In this document: piece by piece, positions 29,492 to 37,072 of the stretch
Position numbering within the stretch: position 1 is the stretch's first letter
Layout: each line of letters begins with the position of its first letter
Assembly: GCF_017877135.1 (NCBI RefSeq)
Contig: NZ_JAGIPH010000010.1
Coordinates: 124,001 to 188,000 of the forward strand
Length of the DNA: 64,000 bases
Source: Neorhizobium galegae
GTDB taxonomy: Bacteria > Pseudomonadota > Alphaproteobacteria > Rhizobiales > Rhizobiaceae
Direction: 5' to 3'
Notes under the pieces: generated by a model
What the model was told of the DNA's origin: nothing
The model's input: the letters and a program-made list of their open reading frames with translations, nothing else
Database searches by the model: none
Program-made: the position numbers and the translations under genes

Positions 29492-30454
29492 TCAGGCCGG
29501 GTTCCGGCTTCCGGAGAAGGCCCCGCGGAACCAGGCCCATCCGCCCTCGCCTGTCTTCTTGCGCCGGTAAAGCGCCTGATCGGCATAGCGCATCAGGGTC
29601 TGCAGATCGCCGGCATCCTGAGGGTAACAGCTGATACCAAGGCTTGCCCCGACGGATAGCTGCTTCGCCTCCCAAGTGAAGGGCTGCGAAAGTGCACTGC
29701 AGATGCGCCGAGACACCAGCTCGGCCTCGGCGCCTGAGGTGAGCCCCGGCAGCAAAACCGCGAATTCGTCGCCCCCCAGCCGAGAGATGATGCCCGTTGG
29801 CGGCACGACCGCCCGCAGGCGCGTTGCAACCGTCTTCAGTACCTCGTCGCCGGCATCGTGACCAAACTTGTCGTTGATCGATTTGAACCGGTCGAGGTCG
29901 ATCAGCAGGACGGCGATGGACAGGGACGGATGGCTTTCATGCCAGCGCAGCTCGAAATGCCAGCGATCGCTCAGTGCCCGCCGGTTGGCAAGCTCGGTCA
30001 GCGGATCCTCCAGCGCGATACGCCGAAGGGCATGTTCCACAGCCTTGCACTGGGAGATGTCTTCGAACGTCGCAATCGCGATGCCCTCGTAACGGTCGAC
30101 CGTGCCACGGTGGAGCGTGGTGACGATCGTGCCATCGGCGCAGCGCAGATCAAGCTCGATGCCGGAGCTTGCCGCATTGCCTAGGCTGTTACCGTTGCGC
30201 AGGTTTTGCCAGAGGATCCGCGCGCGATGGCGCTGCTCCGGATGGCAGCAGGCTGCATCCAGCCATTGCTCCACCGACGTGAAGCAGCCATCCAGAGTGC
30301 CGAACTTATCGGTGAAGGCATGATTGGCGGAACGGACATTGAAATCCTTCAGCGAGGCCCAGAAGAGCGCAATCGGCGCCGCATCGAGAACCGTGCGAAG
30401 TTCCCGACGGTTGGGCTCCACCTGCAGATCTGTGGTCTCCATCACGTGCATCAT
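29492..30454 (-). CDS. PAS-GGDEF diguanylate cyclase
   Basis: A 320-residue soluble protein. Residues 15-140 form a PAS-like sensor (LRTVLDAAPIALFWASLKDFNVRSANHAF...), then a GGDEF domain with DPLTELANRRAL, LIDLDRFKSINDKFGH and the active GGDEF at 227-231. No RxxD feedback site is seen. GGAGAAGAG precedes the ATG. It is convergent with the GGDEF-EAL gene (51 bp between stops), so a putative synthase and hydrolase of cyclic-di-GMP lie side by side. Confidence 0.88.
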   Translation of the reverse strand: MMHVMETTDLQVEPNRRELRTVLDAAPIALFWASLKDFNVRSANHAFTDKFGTLDGCFTSVEQWLDAACCHPEQRHRARILWQNLRNGNSLGNAASSGIELDLRCADGTIVTTLHRGTVDRYEGIAIATFEDISQCKAVEHALRRIALEDPLTELANRRALSDRWHFELRWHESHPSLSIAVLLIDLDRFKSINDKFGHDAGDEVLKTVATRLRAVVPPTGIISRLGGDEFAVLLPGLTSGAEAELVSRRICSALSQPFTWEAKQLSVGASLGISCYPQDAGDLQTLMRYADQALYRRKKTGEGGWAWFRGAFSGSRNPA

Positions 30455-30617
30455 GCTCTTCTCCGACCTGCCGTTCCTTTACCACCGCACCAGGGAGCCT
30501 GCGGCTCTTGGCGCGTGAGCAAGGTTGGAACGGTGCCACCCCGTTTGAAGGAGCAGATCCTGGAGGCGTGATCTGCTGCTTCGAGAAGAGAAGAACATGG
30601 CAGGCGTCACGCGGGCG

Positions 30618-31748
30618 TCACACCGCAGTCGCGCCGTCTGGAAGGGATGACGATGACCCTGTCTTCAGCCTTTGCAGCACTTTTGCGCTGCAGCGCAGGG
30701 CGCCGTTGCGGCTGGCGAGATGGCTCCAGCCGGAAACACCGATCACCTCGAAGCCAAGATCCTGCCAGAGATGCCGGTTGGCCTCGTCGTAAGCGGACAG
30801 CGCCTCGATATCACCAAAGTGCGGCAGCCAGACGAGCGGCTTTTCCCGCCCCTTGCGCACCACGTTTTCAAGGAGGACATTGTTGTAAAGCCGCGCCAGT
30901 CTCTTGCCGCTATCCGGCGTCACGGCAAAGGGCACCGGGTTGCGGATGACGGCAAAGCCCTGGCGCTCCAGAGAGACGGCAGAGGCATCGAGCTGACTCC
31001 GCGCCTGTTCGACCAGCCGGCTTTCACCGCCACCTTCAAGGCATGGCTCGGCCACCAGAAGCAGCGGACGGGCGTTCTGCGAAAGGCCGGTTACCGAGAC
31101 GAACTGGTCCACATGAAAACCCGGCTGGTGCAGCCGCCCGCCGCCCGCCGCCCGGTAGCCGAACAGGTGGACGGGCCGATCGTCCAGCGTTTCGAGGAGA
31201 CCAAGGTCGGCCGGTGCAGCACTCTCCGGCGGGGGGCTTGAAAGCCCGTTGCGCTCGAGGCTTGCCGCGCCGACGATCCGAAAATTCTCGCCCACCAGCT
31301 GGTTTCCGCCATCAAGGTCCAGCGTCACCGAAACGCTCTTCCAGCCGAGAGAGCGGGCAAGGGTCGGGCCAATGGCCGTGCCGGCACGGCTTAAGATTTC
31401 GCCTCCCGACAGGTGGTTACCCGCATGGTCGCGCACATGAAAGAGATCCTGCATCCAGGGGCTCTGGCGCGCGCTTTCCGGCATATCGAGCGGCACCAGC
31501 GTCACCGACACCGCAAGAGGCAGTGTCGCCAACCACCGCTCCGCCTCTGCAAGCCGCTGGCGATCCACGACCAGAAAAAGCGCGATCCCAGCCGGAAACG
31601 CCGCGATGAGATTGCCGATCGGAGCCAAAGGCCGGCTCCAGCGATCAAAGCTCTCCCCACCGAAGAAGGCGGAAGGGAGGGAAATGCCCAGCTTTTCGAT
31701 CAAACCGCCACAATCGGCAAGCAGGCGGGCTGGCGGCACCTGTGACAT
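30618..31748 (-). CDS. Protein-arginine-deiminase-like enzyme of the YcaO/TfuA operon
   Basis: A 376-residue cytoplasmic protein not matching common housekeeping families. Spaced motifs resemble the guanidino-modifying superfamily and especially protein-arginine deiminases: PWMQDLFHV (W98, D101; compare WMQDE in PAD enzymes), LDGGNQLVG (145-153), FHVDQFVSV (H212, D214; compare HVDEF) and a late cysteine in NGALRCSAKV (C353) in the position expected for the nucleophile. These would supply the Asp-His-Asp-Cys site that converts arginine to citrulline. The ATG at 31748 overlaps the tfuA stop by one base (TGATG); the longer frame upstream lies inside tfuA. The link to YcaO/TfuA suggests a peptide or protein substrate; arginine deimination is inferred from motifs only. 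Confidence 0.62.
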   Translation of the reverse strand: MSQVPPARLLADCGGLIEKLGISLPSAFFGGESFDRWSRPLAPIGNLIAAFPAGIALFLVVDRQRLAEAERWLATLPLAVSVTLVPLDMPESARQSPWMQDLFHVRDHAGNHLSGGEILSRAGTAIGPTLARSLGWKSVSVTLDLDGGNQLVGENFRIVGAASLERNGLSSPPPESAAPADLGLLETLDDRPVHLFGYRAAGGGRLHQPGFHVDQFVSVTGLSQNARPLLLVAEPCLEGGGESRLVEQARSQLDASAVSLERQGFAVIRNPVPFAVTPDSGKRLARLYNNVLLENVVRKGREKPLVWLPHFGDIEALSAYDEANRHLWQDLGFEVIGVSGWSHLASRNGALRCSAKVLQRLKTGSSSSLPDGATAV

Positions 31749-32464
31749 CAGGTACGGCTCCCACTTTGTTGGCGCGAGAGAAGGCTGCGGAAGAACAACG
31801 TGTGCTGAAACCGCCAGGTGCCGGCGGGCGGGGCACAAAGGGTCCCGTCCTGAAGGAGGTTCAGCAAGGCGACCGCATCCGCCTGTTTGACCGAAAAGGC
31901 GTTCCCCGCAAGCCGGTCGGCCATCTCCATCGCAAAACCGCCTTCCCGGGCAATGGCGCGCCAGGTGCGCCTTGAAAAATGCAGCCGGCATGCGGCGGCC
32001 ATCAGCCGTGCGTGATCGTCTTCGCCAAGGGTGTCCGCAAGCCTGTCGATGGTGGCTTGGGCGTCCACGAGGGCAAGGGTCAGCGGCCGGTAGGCGAGAT
32101 CGGCAGGGGCATGTGACAGCGCCACATCCGCATCGCTGACGCGGCGGCCATCGCGGTAGTCTTCAAAAACCCTGCCGATGCCGGTCATGCCGAAGGCTTC
32201 GCATTCGGCAGCGCGCAGCGCCCCCATGCTGGCCGCGCCGATGACTGCAACGCCCTTCGACAGGGCAAACAGGATTTCCTTGTGCCAGACGGCGGCGCAA
32301 TCGCCATAGAGCCCGTCGATCAGACCGATCACCTGCGCGCCATCGTGCACGGCCGACAAAAGATCGCCGCAGGCCGAAGACCCGCGAAAGACAAGCCCCG
32401 CAAAGGAGGAAAGATCAAGGCCATGTATCGAAGGCCCGGCAAACACCACCGTATGGCACGTCAC
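31748..32464 (-). CDS. tfuA: TfuA-like protein, YcaO partner
   Basis: A 238-residue protein with the TfuA core: an N-terminal Rossmann-like part (TVVFAGPSIHG), VIGLIDGLYGDCAAVWHKEILFALSKGVAVIGAASMGALRAAE, and the following GMTGIGRVFEDYRDGRRVSDADVAL. In thioamide-forming systems TfuA works with YcaO to place sulfur in the peptide backbone, probably by delivering sulfide. The start is GTG, overlapping the ycaO stop by four bases (GTGA), and the stop overlaps the next gene by one base. This coupling shows that YcaO, TfuA and the deiminase-like enzyme are made together. Confidence 0.85.
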   Translation of the reverse strand: MTCHTVVFAGPSIHGLDLSSFAGLVFRGSSACGDLLSAVHDGAQVIGLIDGLYGDCAAVWHKEILFALSKGVAVIGAASMGALRAAECEAFGMTGIGRVFEDYRDGRRVSDADVALSHAPADLAYRPLTLALVDAQATIDRLADTLGEDDHARLMAAACRLHFSRRTWRAIAREGGFAMEMADRLAGNAFSVKQADAVALLNLLQDGTLCAPPAGTWRFQHTLFFRSLLSRQQSGSRT

Positions 32465-33678
32465 GATTTCAAAAACCCGCTGAGCGTATTCAGGGAAAGC
32501 CGGTTGAGGCCCGCATTGCCGGCCGAAAGTCCATCCGCAAGCACTCTTGCGACATGGATGCCGGGTGTGCCGGTATCCAGCGGAAAGACGTAGAGATCGC
32601 GAATGCCGACATCAAACAGGTGTCTGGCGAGCCGTCGCCACACCGGGCCCTGCCCGCCACCGGCTGAAAGATCAAGCTTTGGCGGGAACCCGACCCCTTT
32701 TCCGGCTGGCGCGACATTGCTGAAACGGGCCGAAAAATCCGGCCGGTAGCGTTCCGGCGACAGATCGTCGCGCGCACCGCTGATATCGGTGAGGCGTGAC
32801 TGGATCGCTTCCAGAAGGGCGGCAAGGGCGGCCTCCAGCGGGTCAAGCCGGCAAGCAATGCCGGCGGAATGGCGCTGACCGGGGCCATCGTCCGACATCA
32901 GCGGCCGCTCGATGCCGGCCAGAATGACCGGCACGCCGGTTGCGCCGGTGAGGTCGAAGAAGCCCACCTGAAGTTTCTGGCTCTCAAGCCGCGCCAGCAG
33001 GTCGTCGAGAGGCTGGAACTGACCCGGTGAAACGGACAAGGGCCGCATGCCGAGCGCACGGCTTTCGAACGTGTCGATCAGCACGCAGGCATCATGCTCC
33101 ACCAGTTCCAGCAGCGCATGCAGGACGACGCGGTCTTCGTCAAAACCGGCCGCCAGCCCGTGCGATGTCATCTGGAAGGCCTGGCGATCCCAGGGAAAAT
33201 CGGCGCGAAAATCCATGCCGACCAGTTCATAGGGCGCATAGACCGGCCGATTGTCACGCGCGGAAAATCCCTTGACCCAGGCGCGAGCACGGCCTGCATC
33301 GAAATGATCATGGGTGATGCGGGCCATGCGCTCCAACGGCATCGGGCAGAGGCCGCGCGCGACAAGTGCCTCGGGCGTGCCCTGCTCGGCAATATGACGC
33401 CCGGTCTCTTCAGCCACCGCCCCCTCGATCGCCTCCATCACGGCCGACAGCTTTGCCTGCCGCACGCTCAAGCCCTTGCCCTGCGCCACCGAAAGACCCC
33501 GGGAATTGGGCCGCACCGCAAACCATACCGGCACGCCGATCACGTCCAGATCCGTCACATCCCCGACCCGGGTAATCCCGAACCGCCTGAGCAGTTCGGG
33601 ATCATCCAGAAGCGTGGCGGACAGATCGGGCGCGCCGTTGGCATTCAGTTCGGCAACGGGTGTCCGCTCAGTCGGCAC
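32461..33678 (-). CDS. YcaO-domain ATP-dependent cyclodehydratase/thioamidation enzyme
   Basis: A 405-residue YcaO protein. ATP/Mg-binding residues are visible in the standard three blocks: E82 and E85 in VMEAIEGAV, E191 and E194-H195 in LLELVEHDA, and E290, Q293, R295 in LLEAIQSRLTDISGARDD. YcaO enzymes activate a peptide amide oxygen with ATP to give azolines, amidines or, with TfuA, thioamides. The C-terminus (LSLNTLSGFLKS) lacks the PxPxP ending of azoline-forming members, fitting a TfuA-dependent type. The GTG start is 3 bp after the stop of the 143-residue gene. No separate E1-like partner is nearby. Confidence 0.88.
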   Translation of the reverse strand: MPTERTPVAELNANGAPDLSATLLDDPELLRRFGITRVGDVTDLDVIGVPVWFAVRPNSRGLSVAQGKGLSVRQAKLSAVMEAIEGAVAEETGRHIAEQGTPEALVARGLCPMPLERMARITHDHFDAGRARAWVKGFSARDNRPVYAPYELVGMDFRADFPWDRQAFQMTSHGLAAGFDEDRVVLHALLELVEHDACVLIDTFESRALGMRPLSVSPGQFQPLDDLLARLESQKLQVGFFDLTGATGVPVILAGIERPLMSDDGPGQRHSAGIACRLDPLEAALAALLEAIQSRLTDISGARDDLSPERYRPDFSARFSNVAPAGKGVGFPPKLDLSAGGGQGPVWRRLARHLFDVGIRDLYVFPLDTGTPGIHVARVLADGLSAGNAGLNRLSLNTLSGFLKS

Positions 33679-33681
33679 GGA

Positions 33682-34113
33682 TCACGGCGTGGTGTTTGGC
33701 GTGTCGGACAGGATGGCGTCGAAGAGGTCGCCAGTGGTCGCACCGCTCGGGCCAACGGCCATCAGCGGGTTTTCGATCGGCAGGCGAATGTCGCGGTTGG
33801 TGTCCCACCCGGTATCGACGACAGTGCCGACCAAAGCAAAATCAGCTTCGGAGATGACGGCGCCGCCCGCAATCAAGGCTTCAACACCCTGGATCTGCAC
33901 CTGATCCAGCGACGTTTCGGCCTGGCCATCCTGGCTTGCCAGCATGCCTTTGGCGGCAGCGGCAATGCGGGCATAGCCATCGACGCCCGGATGGCTTGTT
34001 TCATAATCCACGATGGTCTGATGCGAAACCTGCGCCACGCGCAGCGGCTCGGTGCGTAAGAAAATGACGCCGTCGCCCTTTTTACCGATGATATAGAGTT
34101 TGGAGCTGGTCAT
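33682..34113 (-). CDS. 143-residue protein of unknown family, candidate substrate of the YcaO/TfuA/deiminase set
   Basis: No family recognised. It begins MTSSKLYIIGKKGDGVIF, has no signal peptide or membrane helix, no cysteine, and an alanine/glycine-rich middle. The C-terminal ~26 residues are low in complexity and rich in Thr/Ser/Gly/Pro (VGPSGATTGD, then SDTPNTTP). It lies 9 bp after the regulator gene with AAGGAG before its ATG, and 3 bp before ycaO. RiPP precursors often sit exactly here, next to their YcaO, but 143 residues is long for one; it might instead be a modified effector protein or an accessory factor. The substrate role is a hypothesis. Confidence 0.6.
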   Translation of the reverse strand: MTSSKLYIIGKKGDGVIFLRTEPLRVAQVSHQTIVDYETSHPGVDGYARIAAAAKGMLASQDGQAETSLDQVQIQGVEALIAGGAVISEADFALVGTVVDTGWDTNRDIRLPIENPLMAVGPSGATTGDLFDAILSDTPNTTP

Positions 34114-34122
34114 GTGTTCTCC

Positions 34123-36075
34123 TTAAGGAAGGCCTGCCGTTCGGAAGGCGTGATAAAATCGTTCATTGATTGCGGGATCGCGGTTCGGCGATAACCCGCT
34201 GATGTCCCTTGCACTCATGCCCGGGTACATGTCCTGAAGCCGCAAGCCGCACTGGCGTGCCGCCTCAAGATCTCCATTGAGAGCCAGGCTTGCCGTCAGC
34301 ACCCGCAGGGCTGGCTCGTCATTTTCCATGCGCCGGCACAGCTGAACCGCCTCGCCATAGGCTTCCCGCTTGAACGCAATGCTGGCGCCCGCCCACCAAT
34401 AGATGTCGGGGGCGATCGGGTTGAGGTCGATGGCCTGCTGGAAGCGGGGCCAGGCGGCGTCCGGCTGGCCGAAATGCGCGAGCGCATCGGCGTGCTGCAG
34501 GAGCAGGTCGGCGGAGTTGGGGGCAAGCGCTTCGGCCTCGAAAAAACGCTGGGCGGATGTGTCGAAATCGCGCCGGTAAAGGGCAACGACGGCGCACATC
34601 CAGTGACCCATGCCGGAAGCCGGATCGATGTCGAGCGAGGCTTCCGCCTCGGCCTTTGCCCGGTGAAGAAGATGCGGATCGCCGCCGCCCAGCATCAGCC
34701 ATTCCAGTTGCAGGGTCTGAGCGATGCGGGCGCGCGCCGTTGCCATGCGTCCATCGAGCTCCACGGCCCTGCGAAATTCCGCCCGGGCGCGCCGCAGCGA
34801 CGGCAGGTCGCACTTGCCGCGCAACAGATGCTGGCCGGCCAGCAGCCGCTGATAGGCATTGGCATCATGGGCGCGAAACGGATCCACCTGCAAACGCTCG
34901 ATCTGTTCGGCAAGCGCTGCGGCAATCTGTTTCGACAGAAGGCGAAAGGCGGCATGCACCTGCTCGGCATCCAGCGCCACTTCCAGTGCCCAGACCACCT
35001 CCGCCGTCTCCTCTTCGATCAGCGATATCGACAGGCGCGTCGGCTCGATAAGGGTGGAACGGACGCGGTAATCGGCGCGCAGGGATTGGTAGAGCCTACC
35101 CGAGGCATCCTCGGCAGAAGCAAAGCTGCTGTGCGGCGCAAGCACGGTAAATGTACGATAGCGCACCAGACTGTTTGCGACATCCTCGACAAAGGCATGG
35201 GCGATGGGAAAGGAGGCGGTGCCGGCCTGCAGTGTGACCGGCGGCAGGAAAGCCACGCGGGGCTTGCGCACCGCCTTTTCCGGCGCGGCTGCCGGTTTTT
35301 CCTCGGCGGCCGGTGCGGCATAGCTTCGGTTTCGCCGCTGCAGCGCAAGCGTTGCCGGTTCCGGGTTTCGCCCTTCCAGCTGCAATTGCCGGGTGAGCAT
35401 CTGAAAGATCCGGTCGCTCGCGGCAATGTCGCCGGCGCGCGCATAGGCCGCCATCAGGGCGCGAAACGTCTCCTCCCGCTCCGGCTCCAGTCTCAGCGCG
35501 ACATCGGCAAGGGCCGCAATAGCCGTGGTCTTCGCCCCCCCGAAGCGGGTGAGATCTTCGAGCGCCGAGCCCAGGGCGGAAAAGAACAGGTCCTTCAGCC
35601 GCTGTCGCTCCGAGACCAGCCAGAGGTAAAATTGCTCCTGGTTCTCCTCAAGCCCGGCCAGCAGTTCGCCATCCACGCTGCAGAGCGCCTGCAGGCGCAA
35701 GCCGACATCCTCCGATCTCAGCGCCGAGAGGAAGAAGGCCAGATCGGATTTTTGCGCCAGCACGCCGGCGCTGAGCCCCGTCGGCGTGCCGGTGACGAAC
35801 GCCCCGTCCGCCGTTGCCAGCGGCTGCAGCCGCGACAGCAGTTGCCGCAGATTTCCAAGCGCCCGCTTCTGATCCGCCTCTTCCCACAAGAGGGCCGCCG
35901 CTGCCTGCCGGGTCAGAAAGAAGCCGGGAGAAAGCAGAAGCGCTGCAACCAGGACAAACCCCTTTGCGGGAAAAAATGCCTGCCCCTCGGTCTCGCAGCG
36001 CGGCGTCCCGAACAGCCGGATGAATGGTTTGCCTTCGTCGCCGTTCAAGAACCCACCCCTCGTGGTTGCCGACAT
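34123..36075 (-). CDS. SARP/BTAD-type regulator with TolB-like and TPR regions
   Basis: A 650-residue cytoplasmic protein. Residues about 15-95 resemble a winged-helix domain (FIRLFGTPRCETEG..., ALLWEEADQKRALGNLRQLLSRL), followed by a bacterial transcriptional activation domain with TPR helices (about 100-250). An alanine/proline linker leads to a TolB-like alpha/beta region (PRVAFLPPVTL... about 280-405), then C-terminal TPRs (about 410-620). This architecture is used in rhizobial SARP-like regulators and adenylate-cyclase-associated proteins. It heads the operon with the 143-residue protein, YcaO, TfuA and the deiminase-like enzyme, so it probably controls it. GGGAG precedes the ATG. Confidence 0.72.
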   Translation of the reverse strand: MSATTRGGFLNGDEGKPFIRLFGTPRCETEGQAFFPAKGFVLVAALLLSPGFFLTRQAAAALLWEEADQKRALGNLRQLLSRLQPLATADGAFVTGTPTGLSAGVLAQKSDLAFFLSALRSEDVGLRLQALCSVDGELLAGLEENQEQFYLWLVSERQRLKDLFFSALGSALEDLTRFGGAKTTAIAALADVALRLEPEREETFRALMAAYARAGDIAASDRIFQMLTRQLQLEGRNPEPATLALQRRNRSYAAPAAEEKPAAAPEKAVRKPRVAFLPPVTLQAGTASFPIAHAFVEDVANSLVRYRTFTVLAPHSSFASAEDASGRLYQSLRADYRVRSTLIEPTRLSISLIEEETAEVVWALEVALDAEQVHAAFRLLSKQIAAALAEQIERLQVDPFRAHDANAYQRLLAGQHLLRGKCDLPSLRRARAEFRRAVELDGRMATARARIAQTLQLEWLMLGGGDPHLLHRAKAEAEASLDIDPASGMGHWMCAVVALYRRDFDTSAQRFFEAEALAPNSADLLLQHADALAHFGQPDAAWPRFQQAIDLNPIAPDIYWWAGASIAFKREAYGEAVQLCRRMENDEPALRVLTASLALNGDLEAARQCGLRLQDMYPGMSARDISGLSPNRDPAINERFYHAFRTAGLP

Positions 36076-36212
36076 TTCGCCACTCCCGCGACATCGAACG
36101 AGATAATGCCCCGTATTTGACGCCGGTGTGACGCCGTTTGTCGCATGATTCTCCCGAAGTTAAATAGCAGGGGAGCCCGCCCGGACATCATTCTTCCGGT
36201 CAAATAGAAACG

Positions 36213-36710
36213 ATGCACCGCATGACATTCAATTCTTCTTATGTACAATTTTCTTCTTACACTGAACCCTACCAGCGCGCCGATGATGTCGGCTTCGCCA
36301 TTACCGAGTTCATGTGGTTCAAAGGCTATCCATTCTACGCAATCGGTGCGCTGACTGAAGCAAAGGTTGCTTATGCGAGACTTGCGCAAGGGGCATTCGA
36401 GGAGACGGACCAGGATAATGTCGATCTCGTCTTCCGCATGAGCCAAACCGGCGGTGGTTATTTCTTCGAACTGGTGCTGCGGTCGGACAAGGGCACCGCC
36501 TATGGGGGCTGGCTCTGGGGTGAAAACCTGGAGGTGACGGACGAATTCATCAACGGCTACCGGGTGCTTGCCACAACCCATGCCGCCGGCAGGACCCATT
36601 TCGCCTATAGCCGCCGGCGGCGCGGATACCAGTGCATCGGCCGCCCGCCCGTCGACAAGGCATCGCTGGTCATGCCGCGCAGGACACGTGGATTCGATGC
36701 CGACGCATGA
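36213..36710 (+). CDS. Hypothetical 165-residue protein
   Basis: No family recognised. Aromatic-rich, apparently soluble and mostly beta (YVQFSSYTEPYQRADDVGFAITEFMWFKGYPFYAIGAL; GGGYFFELVLRSDKGTAYGGWLWG), ending in a basic tail (YSRRRRGYQ...PRRTRGF). It is divergent from the BTAD regulator with a 137-bp gap and followed by 362 bp before the amine oxidase. The in-frame ATG at 36222 is an alternative start. The 5' end is A/T-richer than the neighbours, which may indicate later acquisition. Confidence 0.55.
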   Translation: MHRMTFNSSYVQFSSYTEPYQRADDVGFAITEFMWFKGYPFYAIGALTEAKVAYARLAQGAFEETDQDNVDLVFRMSQTGGGYFFELVLRSDKGTAYGGWLWGENLEVTDEFINGYRVLATTHAAGRTHFAYSRRRRGYQCIGRPPVDKASLVMPRRTRGFDADA

Positions 36711-36745
36711 TCAGGACCGATGAGAACAAGAATTACATCCTCCGG

Positions 36746-36774
36746 TTGACAAATAACATAAATCAACTTTAAGT
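36746..36774 (+). promoter_or_regulatory. Candidate promoter upstream of the amine oxidase
   Basis: TTGACA at 36746-36751, a 17-base spacer, then TTAAGT, within an A/T-rich stretch. The -35 is perfect and the -10 weak. The nearest downstream gene on this strand begins at 37073, giving a leader of about 290 bases that includes the hairpin at 36828-36850. Confidence 0.4.
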
Positions 36775-36827
36775 AATCGCATCGGTAGCGACTTCTCCCT
36801 AGAGACGAAATGCACCGGTAATCATCC

Positions 36828-36850
36828 ACGGCCCGCATCGAACGGGCCGT
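36828..36850 (+). terminator. Hairpin in the leader region before the amine oxidase
   Basis: ACGGCCCG and CGGGCCGT form a perfect 8-bp stem with a 7-base loop. It has no T tract, so it may be a terminator for the preceding 165-residue gene or a leader structure of the oxidase transcript. Confidence 0.35.
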
Positions 36851-37072
36851 CAATCATGTCATGCCTTGCCCCCTCTGCCGGCCTTATCCGCCAGCGGCAT
36901 TGGGAGCCCGTGTCTATCGCCAACGCCATTCGAGCAGACAACTCGATGCGGCCTGGCGTTCGCTTTTACCAATAGCCAGCAGACTGCGTTTCCAGCGATT
37001 TTTTTGCGCGCGAAATGCAGAACACCTTGTTCCGCTTTACGATTTTTCACCATGCCTCGGAGGAAAACTGGG

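Noticed and set aside
31749-31991. N-terminal 81-codon extension of the deiminase-like protein
   Set aside because: It lies entirely inside tfuA in another frame; the TGATG junction gives a natural coupled start at 31748.
36866-37072. N-terminal 69-codon extension of the amine oxidase
   Set aside because: The Tat signal begins at 37073 directly after GGAGGAAAA; upstream residues show no conserved pattern.
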